Positions 17,664 through 26,536 of a DNA stretch of 64,000 bases are shown in pieces. Location: assembly GCF_000702545.1 (NCBI RefSeq), contig NZ_JNIO01000002.1, positions 744,001-808,000 on the forward strand. Reading direction: 5' to 3'. This DNA is from Selenomonas sp. AB3002 (lineage in GTDB: Bacteria; Bacillota; Negativicutes; Selenomonadales; Selenomonadaceae). Position 1 is the first letter of the stretch. Each line of letters begins with the position of its first letter. A program made the translations under genes and the position numbers. Under the pieces are notes generated by a model. It searched no databases and was not told the DNA's origin. It was given only the letters and a program-made list of their open reading frames with translations.

Positions 17664-17701
17664 CAGAGCAGCTTTCCCACCTGAGAGAAAGCTGCTCTGT
17701 T
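17664..17701. terminator. Bidirectional terminator between ulaR and the phosphatase gene
   Basis: 14-bp perfect stem (17664-17677 with 17688-17701), A-rich on the left and TTTTATTTG on the right, so it can work for both convergent genes. Confidence 0.9.
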
Positions 17702-17710
17702 TTATTTGCT

Positions 17711-18160
17711 TTATTTTATTTTCTCCAGCATGGCCTTGCATCCCAGCAGCACATCCTGATAGGTAGTCTCAAACTCCCCGGTATACCAGGGGTCAGCCAC
17801 CTCCCGGTCAAGTCCTGCCCAGGAAAGCAGGGAGCTGCACTTGCCCTCAGGGTCCTTGCCCGTCAGCCGCATCAGATCACGGTGGTTTTCCTCATCCATA
17901 TAGACGATATAGTCCCAAGCCTCGTAATCCGCCCGGGTAATCTGCCGTGCTTGCCGGGGCGTGAAGGGCACCCCATGCTCCTTCAGCGCCCGTTTGGTAC
18001 CGGGATAAGTATCATTCCCCAGCTCATCCGTGCGGCAAGCCTTGGAATCCACCCCTATCTCCTGCTCCAGACCTGCTTTCCTGACCAGATCCTTCATGAC
18101 AAATTCGGCCATGGTTGACCTGCAAATATTGCCGTGGCATACAAATAAGATTTTCTTCAT
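17711..18160 (-). CDS. Low-molecular-weight protein tyrosine phosphatase
   Basis: 149 aa from the ATG at 18160 (AAGGAG 10 nt upstream). The catalytic P-loop 'VCHGNICRS' is at residues 7-15, and the general-acid loop 'DPWYTG' is near the C-terminus, so it should be active. Cytoplasmic; bacterial members act on phosphotyrosine of kinases or polysaccharide-export regulators, but no partner is encoded nearby. Its ribosome site and first 10 or so codons lie in the 48-bp repeat that bounds the mobile element, so integration has exchanged the gene's own 5' end for the copy carried by the element. Confidence 0.95.
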   Translation of the reverse strand: MKKILFVCHGNICRSTMAEFVMKDLVRKAGLEQEIGVDSKACRTDELGNDTYPGTKRALKEHGVPFTPRQARQITRADYEAWDYIVYMDEENHRDLMRLTGKDPEGKCSSLLSWAGLDREVADPWYTGEFETTYQDVLLGCKAMLEKIK

Positions 18161-18177
18161 ACCTTGAAAACTCCTTA
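18130..18177. other. attL-type end of the mobile element
   Basis: 48-bp repeat matching 42548-42595 at 45 of 48 positions, with an uninterrupted 21-bp identity at 18141-18161. It covers the ribosome site, start codon and the codons for MKKILFVCHG of the phosphatase gene. The distance between copies is 24,418 bp. Confidence 0.85.
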
Positions 18178-18264
18178 GTCCCTTGATATATAAGGCTGCA
18201 CAGCCATTATTGTCTTTTTGATAAGGCGGCACACTCCCGCATAAAATCGCAAATCTACGACATC

Positions 18265-18288
18265 AAAAGTTGTAAAAAAGTTGTAAAT
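18265..18288. repeat. Left integrase arm-type repeat
   Basis: 24 bp containing two tandem AAGTTGTAAA units, identical to 42462-42485 in the same orientation. Each copy lies about 85-105 bp inside its element end. Tn916-type integrases bind short direct repeats placed like this. Confidence 0.7.
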
Positions 18289-18307
18289 CCGGCCCTTTTT
18301 CACCGAA

Positions 18308-19507
18308 TTACAACTCGATTCCATTCACTTTTTTCAATTCCTGCTCAGCCAGCTCGAAGCTCGTGTGAGCGTAAGTATTGAGAGTTACGCTTATATCCGA
18401 ATGCCCCATCAAGTACTGCAGCGTTTTGGGATTCATGCCAGAATGAGCCATGTTGCTGCAATAGGTATGACGGCATACATGAGGTGTAACCTTCGGTATC
18501 GGCACCTTGTAGATGGAGTTGTACTTCTCACAGATGTGCTGAAAATACTTCTCCCAGTGCAATGCGACCATAGGCTCGCCCTTCTTGTCCAAATACAGGA
18601 AACCAGCATGACCATCAATCATCGGCTCCACCTTCGGTTTTGGCCGCTTGTCAATGATACGCTTAAAAGCAGCACATACTGCATCGCTGATGGGAATAAC
18701 CCTGTTGCCGGCCTCGGTCTTTGGCTTCTCTATGATGTACTCCATATTGCGCTTCCTCTGCAGCTGATGGTCTATCGTCAGCCGCTTGGTGCCCAAATCA
18801 ACATCCTTAATAGTAAGCCCTACGAACTCAGATATCCTGAGACCAGTGTTGAAAAGGATGAAAATAGCATCATAGTACCTTGAGAAATGCTTATCCTGCG
18901 CCACAAAGGCCAGAAATTTACGCTGATCCTCACGACTTATGGCCTTCCTGGTAACACTGTCATTCACCACCACAGATGCCAGCTCAAACTGGAAGGGATT
19001 CTTGTTGAGCATATCATCCTCTACCGCCATCTGGAACGCCGGCCTGACAACGCCTCTTATGGAATGGATTGAGCTGTAGCCACGGCCATCCCTTTGCAGC
19101 TTTATCAGCCATCTCTTTGCATCAGACTGCTTCACACGGCCAATCAGCATGGAACCAAAGGCTTCTTTCTTAATGATATTGACAACAAAGTTATAGTTCG
19201 CCTGCGTGTTATGGCGAACCCCAACCTTCTGCTGGAGATACAGTTTCACCAAATCCAGCACGGTAATCTTGCTGTCATAGCCCAGGATACCATCTTCCAA
19301 ATTACGGATGATTTTTTTCTCCATCTCCCGCAACGAAAGCTCTGACTCCTTGCCTACAGGCGGAATATCATAAGGCTCCAGCTTCCAGCTGTAGACAAAG
19401 TGAGTATCCCCCTTGGCATCCTGATACTTGAAGTAGTACCTGCCATCACTACGCTGACCCTCGCCTTTGCGAAGGATGCGCTTCTTATTGTCTCGTCTTC
19501 TTGTCAT
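18308..19507 (-). CDS. int: Tyrosine recombinase (Tn916-type integrase)
   Basis: 399 aa. The N-terminal arm-binding region ('SDGRYYFKYQDAKGDTHFVY') is followed by a SAM-like core-binding domain (about residues 80-180) and a catalytic domain with Arg in 'TGLRISEFVGLTI', 'HVCRHTYCSNMA' (H-x-x-R), His in 'LMGHSDISVTLNTYAH' and the nucleophile Tyr in NTYAH. It catalyses integration and excision between the phosphatase-gene att sites. AGGAG lies 4 nt before the ATG. It sits at the left end next to attL with the excisionase upstream. Confidence 0.95.
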   Translation of the reverse strand: MTRRRDNKKRILRKGEGQRSDGRYYFKYQDAKGDTHFVYSWKLEPYDIPPVGKESELSLREMEKKIIRNLEDGILGYDSKITVLDLVKLYLQQKVGVRHNTQANYNFVVNIIKKEAFGSMLIGRVKQSDAKRWLIKLQRDGRGYSSIHSIRGVVRPAFQMAVEDDMLNKNPFQFELASVVVNDSVTRKAISREDQRKFLAFVAQDKHFSRYYDAIFILFNTGLRISEFVGLTIKDVDLGTKRLTIDHQLQRKRNMEYIIEKPKTEAGNRVIPISDAVCAAFKRIIDKRPKPKVEPMIDGHAGFLYLDKKGEPMVALHWEKYFQHICEKYNSIYKVPIPKVTPHVCRHTYCSNMAHSGMNPKTLQYLMGHSDISVTLNTYAHTSFELAEQELKKVNGIEL

Positions 19508-19572
19508 TTTGCTCCTCCATGTATAGGAAGAGCCTTGGCACTCCCATTATAGCATGCCAAGGCCCCCTGCTA

Positions 19573-19773
19573 CTATACGGCCGTCACCTTATCTATAAAG
19601 TTTTCCATTTTTTTCCGTTTGACAAGGCGTTTCACGCCGACCATGAGTGCAAGCTCTGCCCCTTCCGGAGAATCAAGCAGATTGGCAAGCCGCTTGACCC
19701 CCACGTTGAAGTAAGCCGCAGCTTCATCTAGGGTTAGGCAGAATTTGTCCTCCGGTGCTATTTTCACCCTCAT
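19573..19773 (-). CDS. Excisionase-like MerR-type DNA-binding protein
   Basis: 66 aa from the ATG at 19773 (a GTG 9 nt earlier is possible). A single winged-helix motif 'CLTLDEAAAYFNVGVKRLAN' resembles Tn916 Xis. The position directly before int supports a role as directionality factor for excision. Confidence 0.8.
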   Translation of the reverse strand: MRVKIAPEDKFCLTLDEAAAYFNVGVKRLANLLDSPEGAELALMVGVKRLVKRKKMENFIDKVTAV

Positions 19774-19786
19774 TGCCACCACCGCC

Positions 19787-20242
19787 TTAAGCTTGCTGTC
19801 TCCAGTTCAGCCTGTTCGTCAGTGGCTGGATGCTTCCCACATCCACCCCACGGCTCGCTGCGACACCGTTACGGGCATACGACAGTGCCTCCTCATAGCT
19901 AGGGAATACGCTTGTGTTAAGCGTAGCTCCATGCCAGTGGGCAAGCGAGTTGCTATACTTGGCCTCATCATCGTAAACCCCATATGCATAGTGATCGTAC
20001 ACCCCAAGGTAGTTCTTGCCCGAAGCGGCCGGAGGAAGCGACGGCCTCGCCACCTTCTGCCCCGGCGTCAAGCAGAGCTCATCTGTCTTAGCCTGCCGTC
20101 CCATCTGGAAAGCCATCTGCATGCCGTTCGCATAGGAGTCAAAAACCTTTGCCAGATCCACATAAAGGACCACGTTGCTGACAGGGGGATAGCCATTCTG
20201 TCCGTTTTGTTCATACTGTTGTGCATTGAGACTGTACTCCAT
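19787..20242 (-). CDS. Unknown protein with RNase H1 N-terminal/viroplasmin-like segment
   Basis: 151 aa. The N-terminal half is Gln/Tyr-rich and the region at residues about 80-120 ('YAYGVYDDEAKYSNS', 'SVFPSYEEALSYA') resembles the viroplasmin-like domain that binds nucleic-acid duplexes in RNase H1. There is no RNase H catalytic domain. It lies between the relaxase and xis genes and may help in DNA processing; the resemblance is by eye only. Confidence 0.65.
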   Translation of the reverse strand: MEYSLNAQQYEQNGQNGYPPVSNVVLYVDLAKVFDSYANGMQMAFQMGRQAKTDELCLTPGQKVARPSLPPAASGKNYLGVYDHYAYGVYDDEAKYSNSLAHWHGATLNTSVFPSYEEALSYARNGVAASRGVDVGSIQPLTNRLNWRQQA

Positions 20243-20248
20243 AAAATA

Positions 20249-20974
20249 TCATCCTTTCCAATTCATATAGCCCAGACTGAAATAGCTGGCAAAATCATTT
20301 CTAAACCGTTCACCGAAGACCGCCAGCGGGTTCGATACCAGCGGAGCAAACGCTACCGTGCTTACCGGCATGGCTGGCGGGGGGCTGCAAGCCCAAGGCA
20401 CCATCTCCTCAATCTCATCACCCCCTTCCTCAGCGGCGGCACATTTGCTCGCCTTAGGAGAGACGTCGCAGGACAAGGACCTGCCCAAATCCCCTTTATC
20501 CTTTAGCAATGGCAGTGAGTTCTTGCCAGCCACTACATTATAGTGCTCCCGAAACCTCCTCAACTCCTGGGGACTCTGAGAATACTTCCTCCCCGTACGT
20601 ACATTAGTCATACCCAAAAGGAAATGCGCATGGATGTGTTCGGGTTTATTAGTATGAATTGCCGCCAGCCACGGAAAGTCTACGAAGTACTCAAGGATTT
20701 CCTGGGTAACCCCCAAAGCCTTGGTAGGCCGCAATTCTTCACAGGTTGCTCCAAAGGATAATATCCCCTGCTTAAAGCTCCTATCCCCAAGCGGATGCCA
20801 TCTATCTTCTATAACCCTAAGGCTATGGGCACTATTGGTCTTGGAAATATATCTGGAAAGGATGTAATCAGGCTCCGTACGCGTCAGCTGCTTAAGGTAT
20901 AGGGAAAGTCTCTTTGCCCTTTCCACTGAGGCTACCCTGTAGTTAACAAACTTTATGATTGGACAATTGTCCAT
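20249..20974 (-). CDS. Relaxase, MobA/VirD2-like HUH nuclease
   Basis: 241 aa. The HUH-type metal motif 'HIHAHFLLGMTN' is clear and is followed by 'TGRKYSQSPQELRRFREHYN', as in mobilization nucleases; the catalytic tyrosine is probably one of those in 'YILSRYISKT'. It should nick the element at oriT and pilot the strand in conjugative mobilization. It overlaps the RHH gene by 22 bp, the usual relaxase-accessory pairing. It is short for a relaxase, with no C-terminal helicase or primase domain and a low-complexity tail. Confidence 0.85.
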   Translation of the reverse strand: MDNCPIIKFVNYRVASVERAKRLSLYLKQLTRTEPDYILSRYISKTNSAHSLRVIEDRWHPLGDRSFKQGILSFGATCEELRPTKALGVTQEILEYFVDFPWLAAIHTNKPEHIHAHFLLGMTNVRTGRKYSQSPQELRRFREHYNVVAGKNSLPLLKDKGDLGRSLSCDVSPKASKCAAAEEGGDEIEEMVPWACSPPPAMPVSTVAFAPLVSNPLAVFGERFRNDFASYFSLGYMNWKG

Positions 20975-21222
20975 AGTCCTAACACTTCCTCTCGAACCAG
21001 TTCCCAGTCTTGATCCGGCGTACCATCCATAAGAAGCAGCATCATAAAAGCCACCCGGTCTTTAACCTCCGGTGGAATTCCTAAGTACTGACCCTGTACT
21101 CCAGTCGTGTACTCTTCCAATGCCTGACGGATTGCCGCAGAGCGGGTAAGTTCCTTCTTCTGGGCCAGAGAATCCAGCTCGCTCAGAAGATCCTCCTCGA
21201 GCTTCACCGTAACCGTGTTCAT
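20953..21222 (-). CDS. Ribbon-helix-helix mobilization accessory protein
   Basis: 89 aa from the ATG at 21222 (AAGGAGG 10 nt upstream). The N-terminal RHH fold 'TVTVKLEEDLLSELDSLAQK' followed by 'RSAAIRQALEEY' fits CopG/MobC-type proteins. It probably binds oriT and recruits the relaxase whose gene it overlaps, and it may autoregulate the operon. Confidence 0.85.
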   Translation of the reverse strand: MNTVTVKLEEDLLSELDSLAQKKELTRSAAIRQALEEYTTGVQGQYLGIPPEVKDRVAFMMLLLMDGTPDQDWELVREEVLGLWTIVQS

Positions 21223-21227
21223 GCTAC

Positions 21228-22604
21228 TCAAGCCTCCTTGCGCATAGCGACAACCTTCGTCTTGGCCTGAGCAGCCTCATCCGAAGGACTCCCCTCACTA
21301 CTCCCCTGCCTATACTTCAACCCCTGCACGCAAACGACAGCATTCGGATGATCAGGAATACGTTTGCGCTGGCAGGTATAACCCAGCTGAGCCAATGACG
21401 TATTCAGGTCATGCCTTGTTATAGACCTCACAAGGTTGTCATTGCAAAAGCGCAGGTAGCGCTCGTATAACTCTGAGAGGCATAACCAGTTGCCCTCCTC
21501 CTTAACACAGCATTCCTTGATGAAAGTCTCCAGCGAGAATCCATCAGCCTTGAACTCCTGCAAAATTCTATCAGCCTCGGGAACCTGACTGAATATCTCC
21601 CCTCTGGCAATAAACTCTGGCATGGATTTTACTGCCACGGATAAGAAAACATCCCTTTCGGCCCAAAGCTTACTCAGCAACTCGAGGTCATTACCATTAC
21701 CACGCCTGGTAAAAGGAATCAAATGCAACCTCGTAGCGAAACCGCCTCCAACGTCCGGCTCGCCCAATGAAGGGAGGCTATTAGCCGCAAAAACGATTTT
21801 CGATCTCGGCTTATACTTTTTAGGGTTAGCCCCCTTCTGTTCGATGATGACGGGATTGCCACTTATTATGCGTTTGATTACATCGAGTCCTTTGAGGGGG
21901 CGGGTTGGGAGCTCGTCGCAGACCAAGAGCTGCATGCGTTCCATCAAACTCCCACGGAACCGCTGCCCCATATCATCAAAGGTCATAGGCATCCAAGCTT
22001 CCTCACCGAGTACGTCCTCAATGAACTCAAGGACAACAGACTTCCCCGAATTGGCATGACCTATGAGGACAATCATTTTCTTCGCGTTTGGCAGGCTACT
22101 AAGTGCGTAGACAACAGCCTCCGTAAACGACTTCCATTTACCAGTGGCATCAGCATTAGGGCTGTCAATGCCCAAAGACGTCCTGGCGAAGTTGTGCCAT
22201 GCGCTGTCTGGTGGCAAAGCAGTCACCTCTGCCTTGTAGTTAAAGTTCAGTGAGTGGCGGAGATACATCTGAGGATTATGCTCCTGCAGCTCACCTGTTT
22301 TCAGATCTACGACGCCATTGCCAACTGCCAACAGCGAGGTATAAGCCTCTTCGGAGAGCCCCTTCTCAGTGAACTGGACGTTTTCACGAAGCTCCCGGAA
22401 CAGCTCATCCAGCTCACCTATGCGCAGCCCCGGCGCCTCCTTAGCTGTATCCATAGAAAGATACCGTTTCCCCGTCAAAGGGGTCAGTGCCACCCAGATT
22501 CCCCTTGACGTGCTGTACCGAAATAGCAAGCCCCTGCCATCGTTGCGGTACAGCCCCTTCTCCTTCAACTGCCTCAGCAGCATTGTCACGTCGTCTTTCT
22601 TCAT
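21228..22604 (-). CDS. P4-type SF3 helicase / primase C-terminal domain protein
   Basis: 458 aa from the ATG at 22604 (GGAGAGG 6 nt upstream). The D5/P4-type N-terminal region ('LLAVGNGVVDLKTGEL', 'HNPQMYLRHSLNF') precedes an SF3 AAA core with Walker A 'GHANSGKSVVLEF', Walker B-like 'MQLLVCDELP' and sensor 'KIVFAANSLP'. The C-terminal winged helix is at about residues 370-440. It probably unwinds the replication origin of the excised element. No primase active site was seen, so the protein may work with a host primase. It is cotranscribed with the RHH and relaxase genes. Confidence 0.9.
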   Translation of the reverse strand: MKKDDVTMLLRQLKEKGLYRNDGRGLLFRYSTSRGIWVALTPLTGKRYLSMDTAKEAPGLRIGELDELFRELRENVQFTEKGLSEEAYTSLLAVGNGVVDLKTGELQEHNPQMYLRHSLNFNYKAEVTALPPDSAWHNFARTSLGIDSPNADATGKWKSFTEAVVYALSSLPNAKKMIVLIGHANSGKSVVLEFIEDVLGEEAWMPMTFDDMGQRFRGSLMERMQLLVCDELPTRPLKGLDVIKRIISGNPVIIEQKGANPKKYKPRSKIVFAANSLPSLGEPDVGGGFATRLHLIPFTRRGNGNDLELLSKLWAERDVFLSVAVKSMPEFIARGEIFSQVPEADRILQEFKADGFSLETFIKECCVKEEGNWLCLSELYERYLRFCNDNLVRSITRHDLNTSLAQLGYTCQRKRIPDHPNAVVCVQGLKYRQGSSEGSPSDEAAQAKTKVVAMRKEA

Positions 22605-22858
22605 TAGTAACCTCTCCTTCCGGATAGATTTAATCAATATTCGCTGACCAACGATCAGCTTGTTTACAGTTTACTACGTCAAAAAACCGGAATCGGAGGA
22701 TTTGACTGGGCAATTTTGTAAAAATGCCTCTACCCAATTTTCGATTTCTCCGGACTCAACCGAACTTTTTCCGTGCGCTACCGAACTTGCTGCCAAGAAG
22801 CTTCTATATATTAGGTATGAATATTCCATAGCGACCCTAGATGTGACATCGAGCCTAC

Positions 22859-22935
22859 GGCAAAGCGGCGAGGCTGCTCGGCGGTCAGCTTGGCCTTAGG
22901 GCCCGGCTGACCGCCACGCAGCCTACCGCTTTGCC
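22859..22935. other. Long GC-rich inverted repeat, candidate oriT or replication origin
   Basis: Three co-linear perfect stems: 22859-22868 with 22926-22935 (10 bp), 22871-22877 with 22918-22924 (7 bp) and 22880-22889 with 22906-22915 (10 bp), with a 16-nt loop. It is flanked by weaker AT-rich arms (CTTCTATATA/TATATAAGAAG). It lies upstream of the helicase-RHH-relaxase operon in otherwise non-coding DNA (22605-23199). The lack of a T run argues against a simple terminator. Confidence 0.6.
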
Positions 22936-23110
22936 TTCTTCATGTATATAAGAAGTTCTCCCATACTGAACGCACGTCGAGTAGAAGCTAACATTTATCT
23001 AGATCATTCAGCATAACGTTGTTGATGAACCTCCTTGCTGTTCAGCTATGACTTTTCCACTACCGGGCAATCTTGGTACTTCCCCCATTAGAGTGTCTCC
23101 AGGCTGGGCG

Positions 23111-23142
23111 CACAACAAAAGCCACCAATTGACACTGGTGGC
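23111..23142 (-). terminator. Terminator of the 757-aa gene
   Basis: Stem GCCACCA/TGGTGGC (23121-23127 with 23136-23142) followed on the minus strand by TTTTGTTGTG, about 60 nt after the stop. Confidence 0.8.
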
Positions 23143-23199
23143 TTCTATCACATTATTGAAGAAAACATCTAATCGATTATAAAAATCCTCCCCAAACAA

Positions 23200-25473
23200 C
23201 TAGGTTCGCTTTTCTCTCCTCGCGTCATTATAAGAATCAGCACAATATTTCCTTAATTTATGGTGAATATTTTCGATTTCCATATTGGTAAACAAATTAG
23301 CATCAAACTCTAGTCCTTGTGCCCTTTCCGCAAAACAGTGAAATCTGTTCTCCATATAGAGCTCTTCATAAACCTTGCATAACCTTATAATTATTTTGAA
23401 CGCCTTTTTCACACTCTTACCAAACCCAAAGTTACACAAAATCTGCCAAGATAGCAAATCCATCACCACATGCCTGGATATCATTTTATCTAGGTATGCA
23501 TTTCTGTAGTTACTCAGCGTCACATTTTTACCAGCATCACTCTTATATGAATATTTATATTGGAATTTTATTTTCTTCTTCCTCAGCATTGCCTCAACTT
23601 GAACCAGCGCCACCATAGTCCCAAGGTCTGCATATGAAAAATTATTTTGTCCCCATTTTTTCTTGGGATACAATTCAAGCATTGTGGCCCACATATCATA
23701 GTATCTATCTGCATATCTATATATTTCTTTACAACTACTCTCTATATCATCTGTGCCTATTATGGTAGCTATATCCCTTCTATATTTTCTAATTTCCTTT
23801 TTAAAATCGAAATCTCTTGTTGCCAATTCTCCATCATCAATCCGCATCTGTTTATCCAAAAGATACTCAACAGATTCTTTTGGTATTTTAGACAGCCACT
23901 TCTCTAGATTTATATACATAAGTTTTATATCCCGTATTATCCCAATATACTCATGCTCTACCATCTTGAAATATATTTGTTCTAACTTTCCGATTTTCTC
24001 ATCCTCTTCATAGCAACCAGAATATATATTATAAAACTCCATTTTCAACCTATGCATCATCTCCCTTTTTTCACTCAACGAAATGAACAACTCCCTATCC
24101 ATATCATAAGCCGCCCTAGCAGTCAATCCATCAAACCTGAACAATTTTTTCAGCTTCTCCACACTCTCAACAAAGAACAAATACGGCAACGGAACATTTT
24201 CATCTATCCTAAGCATTTTGTCATGTAGCTCTTTATTTTTCAGACTACTCTTTAACAAATCACTTTTAGCACAAAACATCATTTTTCCGTTTTCAGTAGA
24301 ATTAGTCATCAATCCACTTATGCTATTTTCATACGATGGAGATTTCAACACGCGAAATATATCTTTCTTACGCTTCTTTGTGATGTTCTCCATACCCTTG
24401 TTAGTTTCAATAAAAAATCTAGAATATCTATGAAATATCCTTTTCGCTATTATCGATTCCTTCTTTTGTTGCAAATCTTTCGTTGTATCTATTTTTAAAT
24501 TTACACCAAACACTCCACCTATATTATCAGTTACAATCTTAATTTCTTTTCTTATCGATTCCAATATCCTCTCTAGCTCTTTCCCTAGCATCATTTCCTT
24601 ATCATCACTACTGCAATACACATATAATTCCTCGTACATCGGCATTTCATATTCACAATCATTCTCATTATCGTCTGGGAAGGTTATAGAACCACCTTCA
24701 CATATATATTTTCCCTCTTCTAAAAACTTTCTTGCCAGTAATTCTTTTGCTAACGTAGCATCTGTGTACGCATCATCATCAGGTTCTCTATATCTCCCCG
24801 GGTTAATCATTGCCAATGTTTTAAAAATGCTTTCATTCACATGTTTATGCAAGCTATAATAATACTCAGCGTTCACCAATCCTTCTGGATATAATAAAAT
24901 CATCAAATCTTTTTTTGCTCCTGTATTAGCATCATCCCCACCAATAACATTACTATGTATAATTTTTCCTCGTATAAGTTCCATATCCTTACAAATTTTC
25001 TTAAGCCCTTCTTTAATAACATCATGATATAAATATTTAGGCAGCACACATTCTAATGCCGAAAATTTATCTAACACAATTTTATAATATTTAATCAGAT
25101 CGTCAATTTCCTTCGATTGCCACATTCCCATTACTGGATATATTGAATTCAGTGCCTTTATCGTATCATCCTTGCATGTCCTAATCTTTATGCATTCATT
25201 ATAGATTTCTAGTATTTTTACCCCGGGTATATCTTTTTCTCCGACTTCTATTAAAAGTTGTTTGATTTTATCCATCACATATCCATCATAAATATCCGCA
25301 CCAACGGCATCACTTCCACTAGATTCAATCTTCAATCTAACCTCAAATATCACCTTACCATAAAAACTCAGTTTTCTTAATTCCTCACACATTGCAAAAA
25401 ACTGCTCCTTAGTAAATAAACCAGGAACCATCATTTCACTTGCAATAATATTTGATGTCACAAACTGTTTCAT
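23200..25473 (-). CDS. Large AT-rich protein of unknown function
   Basis: 757 aa, soluble, mainly helical and charged, with many Lys/Glu/Ile codons ending in A or T, unlike its GC-richer neighbours. I recognise no domain, signal peptide or membrane helix. Charged helical stretches such as 'KRKKDIFRVLKSPSYENSIS' and 'RKYRRDIATIIGTDDIESSC' give no catalytic signature. It has its own ribosome site (GGAGATGCGCT before the ATG) and terminator and lies alone between the mobilization operon and the plasmid-like block, the usual place of cargo genes. A defence or phage-interference role is possible but unsupported. Confidence 0.85.
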   Translation of the reverse strand: MKQFVTSNIIASEMMVPGLFTKEQFFAMCEELRKLSFYGKVIFEVRLKIESSGSDAVGADIYDGYVMDKIKQLLIEVGEKDIPGVKILEIYNECIKIRTCKDDTIKALNSIYPVMGMWQSKEIDDLIKYYKIVLDKFSALECVLPKYLYHDVIKEGLKKICKDMELIRGKIIHSNVIGGDDANTGAKKDLMILLYPEGLVNAEYYYSLHKHVNESIFKTLAMINPGRYREPDDDAYTDATLAKELLARKFLEEGKYICEGGSITFPDDNENDCEYEMPMYEELYVYCSSDDKEMMLGKELERILESIRKEIKIVTDNIGGVFGVNLKIDTTKDLQQKKESIIAKRIFHRYSRFFIETNKGMENITKKRKKDIFRVLKSPSYENSISGLMTNSTENGKMMFCAKSDLLKSSLKNKELHDKMLRIDENVPLPYLFFVESVEKLKKLFRFDGLTARAAYDMDRELFISLSEKREMMHRLKMEFYNIYSGCYEEDEKIGKLEQIYFKMVEHEYIGIIRDIKLMYINLEKWLSKIPKESVEYLLDKQMRIDDGELATRDFDFKKEIRKYRRDIATIIGTDDIESSCKEIYRYADRYYDMWATMLELYPKKKWGQNNFSYADLGTMVALVQVEAMLRKKKIKFQYKYSYKSDAGKNVTLSNYRNAYLDKMISRHVVMDLLSWQILCNFGFGKSVKKAFKIIIRLCKVYEELYMENRFHCFAERAQGLEFDANLFTNMEIENIHHKLRKYCADSYNDARREKRT

Positions 25474-25736
25474 AGCGCATCTCCACCACCGTCAATCATA
25501 ATATGATACTGAAAAATAATACCATATGCAGGATACCGATTGGTAATACAGCCAGCGTATATCTAATCCTCAACGGAACTATTTCTCCTAGAAACTGTAA
25601 TTCTTTGACACAACCAGCACAATTGACACAGTCCCCAATAACTCTACTTATATATTATCGAGTATTCATACGTCTATCTTAATACCCTCCTTAAAATCCA
25701 TAGGGAGTGGCATTATGCCACCCCCTACAGTAATTG

Positions 25737-26495
25737 CTATGCACTTTGCTCAATCACAACGTCTTTAATCTCCCCCTTTGACAGCACCGCAGGCTCCGCA
25801 TCTACATCCTCAAAGCCCACCTTACGGCTAATAAGCTTAATCTGCTCTGACATCCCTGCCACCAATGGCAGTTCCTCTGCTGCCAGTTTGCGCTCCAGCT
25901 GGAAGCATGCCTTGGCATAAGCAATGCCGCCTTTATTGGTAGCCTTTACCAAAGAGAATCTTGTAACCACCTCATTGCTCTTAATCCCCTTAGTAAGCAA
26001 TCGCATCAAGTACCGGCTAAGTTCTTTCAACGACCCAGTAGGCAACGAAAGCATCACAGGGAACATCTCTCCCTCTCTCAAAAGATAGAGCCGATGGCGC
26101 TCCTTGCAAGCCTTGGCACCATTCTCACCAGAGCTATACTCATTGTATACACAGCTCTTGCAATCACCGCCAGGATCACCAAAGCCCGTAACAGCATCAA
26201 GACTGCCACAGTCCGGAGGATTGGCTGCTCCATTGAACTTAGTTTTGAAGTAAGCTCTTATCGGATGATGATACAGTATTACTGCCGAGAACTCCTTAGC
26301 GAACTCCGGGTCTTCAGGATTTTCTGAAGGCAGCTGGTAAAGAGTAGTTTCTCCCGAAGGCATCTTTATTCTCTCGAAGAATGCGTTGAGCCCTTCCATT
26401 TCTTCAACCATCGCTTCATTAAAATCGAAGTTCTTCAAGGCAAGATAACCCTCGCCTTCTAACGTAACTATGTTCTTATTTGTCGTTTTTGCCAT
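25737..26495 (-). CDS. Unknown plasmid/phage-type protein with Cys cluster, possible ssDNA-binding protein
   Basis: 252 aa from the ATG at 26495 (AGGAGG 9 nt upstream); an upstream extension overlaps the nuclease gene and is rejected. The region 'DCGSLDAVTGFGDPGGDCKSC' plus 'KACKERH' supplies four to five Cys/His in zinc-finger spacing at about residues 90-140. The C-terminal half ('GSLKELSRYLMRLLTKGIKS') looks like a conserved phage or plasmid DNA-metabolism protein family. It follows the Cas4-like gene directly, suggesting a common role in recombination or replication of the element. No enzymatic motif seen. Confidence 0.75.
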   Translation of the reverse strand: MAKTTNKNIVTLEGEGYLALKNFDFNEAMVEEMEGLNAFFERIKMPSGETTLYQLPSENPEDPEFAKEFSAVILYHHPIRAYFKTKFNGAANPPDCGSLDAVTGFGDPGGDCKSCVYNEYSSGENGAKACKERHRLYLLREGEMFPVMLSLPTGSLKELSRYLMRLLTKGIKSNEVVTRFSLVKATNKGGIAYAKACFQLERKLAAEELPLVAGMSEQIKLISRKVGFEDVDAEPAVLSKGEIKDVVIEQSA

Positions 26496-26536
26496 CTCGA
26501 TCTTCCTCCTAGTTGTATATGACCTTGCAAATTGTT

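Noticed and set aside
18241-18300. The 24-bp AAGTTGTAAA repeat as the att core itself
   Set aside because: The 48-bp repeat further out explains both the phosphatase stub and the intact gene, so the 24-bp repeat is better read as arm sites.
23008-23199. 63-aa minus-strand frame after the 757-aa gene
   Set aside because: It contains the terminator hairpin of that gene within its coding sequence and has no ribosome site.
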